The notes under the pieces are model-generated. The model was given only the letters and a program-made list of their open reading frames with translations. It was not told where the DNA came from and ran no database searches. A stretch of 64,000 nucleotides of DNA from an uncultured Alphaproteobacteria bacterium. GTDB lineage: Bacteria > Pseudomonadota > Alphaproteobacteria > HIMB59 > GCA-002718135. Below are positions 62,921 through 64,000 of this stretch, in pieces. The stretch is from positions 51,761 to 115,760 of the forward strand of contig CACKRG010000002.1 of the NCBI GenBank assembly GCA_902602515.1, read 5' to 3'. The translations under genes and the position numbers were made by a program. The number at the start of each line of letters is the position of its first letter. Position 1 is the stretch's first letter.

Positions 62921-62931
62921 GGAGAATAACA

Positions 62932-63876
62932 ATGGCAACACTACGACAAAGAAATAAAAAATGGCAAGTACAGGTTAGAATAAGTAATTATGGAGCAATC
63001 AGTAAGACATTTATAAATAAAAAAGATGCTTTGCAATGGGCCAAGGAAAAAGAAATAGAACTACAAAGGCATGTTATTCAATTCAAGCCACAAAAATTTC
63101 CTATTACAAAAATCCTAATAGAAAAATATATTAATAATATATCAATTAAGAAAAAAGGTTATGAATTTGAAAAATATTGTTTTAACAATTTTTTAAGAAG
63201 TAGTTTTTCCAACTTGCCTTTAAACCAAGTTACAACCCAACACTTAGCTAAATATAGAGATACAAGGTTAAAAAATGTTAAAGCTTCAACATTTCTTAGG
63301 GAGCTTAATTTAATTAGGCATTTCTTTTCTATTGTAATTAAAGAATGGGGTTATCCTATAAATAATCCTTGCAAAGCACTGACAAAACCAAATGGAGTTC
63401 AAACAAGAGAAAGACGATTAACAAACGAAGAATATAATTTTCTTGTTAAAGGGAACTATCCTCAACAAACACTAAGACACATTATAGAATTTGCCATAGA
63501 AACTGCAATGAGACGTGGTGAAATTCTAAATATCAAATCCGAACACATCAAAGGACAAACGTTATTAATTCCTCAAACAAAAAATGGACACCCAAGAACA
63601 ATTCCTCTTACTAAAAGAGCTTTGAACATTCTGGTGAACACACAACTCCCCTTTCCAATGTCTGCCAATGCAGTGAGACTTGCTTGGGAACGCTTAAAGA
63701 AAAAAGGAAACATCAAAGACTTACACTTTCATGATTTACGCCATGAAGCTATCTCACGGTTCTTTGAAAAAGGATTAAGTATTCCCGAAGTTGCCTTAAT
63801 TTCTGGGCATAAGGATGTGAGAATGCTTTTTAGGTATACGCATTTAAAGGCAGAGGATATATTGAGGAAGTTATGA
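62932..63876 (+). CDS. tyrosine-type site-specific integrase
   Basis: 314 residues. The N terminus (MATLRQRNKKWQVQVR) is an arm-binding domain, residues about 60-145 the core-binding domain, and about 160-314 the catalytic domain. All active-site residues are visible: Arg194 (TAMRRGEIL), Lys217 (TKNGHPR), His267 and Arg270 (HDLRHE), His293 (SGHKD) and the nucleophile Tyr302 (RYTHL). It is therefore probably functional. It lies beside tRNA-Gly 3' fragments, the usual target of such enzymes, and reads rightward out of the att site. Confidence 0.93.
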   Translation: MATLRQRNKKWQVQVRISNYGAISKTFINKKDALQWAKEKEIELQRHVIQFKPQKFPITKILIEKYINNISIKKKGYEFEKYCFNNFLRSSFSNLPLNQVTTQHLAKYRDTRLKNVKASTFLRELNLIRHFFSIVIKEWGYPINNPCKALTKPNGVQTRERRLTNEEYNFLVKGNYPQQTLRHIIEFAIETAMRRGEILNIKSEHIKGQTLLIPQTKNGHPRTIPLTKRALNILVNTQLPFPMSANAVRLAWERLKKKGNIKDLHFHDLRHEAISRFFEKGLSIPEVALISGHKDVRMLFRYTHLKAEDILRKL

Positions 63877-64000
63877 AAAAAACAATCATTATATTTTTAA
63901 AAATTTTAAAACGCTTTAATTGTTAAACAGAAATTTGAGACAGGTGGTCTATCATTGGTATAATGACAGGTGCTGATGAACTGGTAACCTGTCTTACCAA
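63877..64000. other. region downstream of the integrase, cut by the window edge
   Basis: An AT-rich stretch is followed from about 63935 by less AT-rich DNA containing the promoter above and a hairpin, TGGTAA (63982-63987) with TTACCA (63994-63999). A frame from ATG 63963 stays open to the edge (12 codons), too short to call. Confidence 0.5.
63935..63964 (+). promoter_or_regulatory. promoter with operator-like repeats after the integrase
   Basis: TTGAGA (63935-63940), an 18-nt spacer and a perfect TATAAT (63959-63964). GACAGGT occurs at 63939-63945 and 63965-63971, bracketing the -10, and its inverse ACCTGTC at 63987-63993. The transcript would run off the right edge. Repeats overlapping the promoter suggest a repressor site. 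Confidence 0.5.

Larger units (their letters stand above)
62689..62931. other. attachment-site region before the integrase
   Basis: No coding frame. It contains phased pair 2 (62754-62772), the second tRNA-Gly fragment (62792-62845), phased pair 3 (62902-62920) and the ribosome binding site AAGGAG before the integrase ATG at 62932. The minus-strand promoter of the small exported protein should also be here. Confidence 0.7.

Noticed and set aside
63963..64000. Start of a gene at the right edge
   Set aside because: Only 12 codons are visible, and the ATG overlaps the probable -10 box, so it cannot be the start for that promoter.

Overview
The window reads as a stretch of chromosome from an AT-rich, streamlined, probably marine alphaproteobacterium. 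Lineage signals are a GcrA cell-cycle regulator, the gene order ffh-rpsP-rimM-trmD-rplS-leuC-leuD-leuB-asd, a CarD/FdxA/SUV3-like helicase cluster, a Mic60-like/HemY-like pair beside tsaD, and an rsmB-heparinase-purH cluster. Genes are packed with very short gaps, many ATGA/TAATG overlaps and several overlapping convergent 3' ends. It resembles SAR11/HIMB59-type genomes. An ECF sigma factor with a ChrR-type partner argues against core SAR11, which is known for carrying only RpoD and RpoH; the exact clade is inference.

Layout. 1-315: intergenic DNA with a possible structured RNA and a terminator. 316-4351 (-): operon of uracil-DNA glycosylase, MFS transporter, a 50-residue protein, ZapE and an alpha/beta hydrolase. 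4382-5035 (+): DUF924 protein and tRNA-Arg(TCG). 5037-13102 (-): one long run from ffh through ribosomal proteins and tRNA/ribosome maturation to leucine biosynthesis and asd. 13300-16833 (+): dapF-mtaB-ftsY-yciB. 16835-18028 (-): pgk. 18169-21585 (+): gcrA, MFS transporter, a small membrane protein, SDR, panB. 21576-24671: carbonic anhydrase, dusA, a PagL-like lipid A deacylase, rpoH. 24704-32016 (-): a catalytically dead metallophosphoesterase, carD, fdxA, a TerB-like protein, a helicase, aconitase. 32321-32491: a lysine-rich histone-H1-like peptide followed by two terminators. 32625-37988 (+): ccmABCDEFGH for cytochrome c maturation. 38066-41830: orphan amino-acid binding protein, YggT, folD, argG, an IalB-like protein. 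41871-46440: ECF sigma/ChrR module, asparaginase, DUF3429, fructosamine-kinase-like protein, aldo/keto reductase. 46510-50983: Bax-inhibitor-1 protein, HemY/Mic60, tsaD, EVE protein. 50985-61172: sulfotransferase, acs, tdk, rsmB, heparinase-like protein, purH, TPR-sulfotransferase, 2OG-Fe(II) oxygenase.

The right end (about 61200-64000) is accessory. A tyrosine integrase lies beside two identical 54-nt copies of the 3' part of tRNA-Gly(GCC), a decayed third copy, the 5' part of a tRNA-Ser, and three pairs of 8-bp repeats phased at 11 bp. The intervals between the tRNA fragments each carry one gene for a predicted exported protein. This looks like a stack of successive tRNA-targeted integrations with small cargo modules. 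The element continues past the right edge, where I predict the intact tRNA-Gly.

Other points of interest are a ChrR-type anti-sigma factor that has lost its zinc ligands in the sigma-binding domain but kept the cupin site, a candidate ECF-type promoter immediately before rpoH, an exact 57-bp tandem array that extends ribosomal protein bS16 to 246 residues (with a related tail on bL19), and the pseudo-phosphatase between rpoH and carD. All identifications come from reading motifs and gene order; no database search was run.
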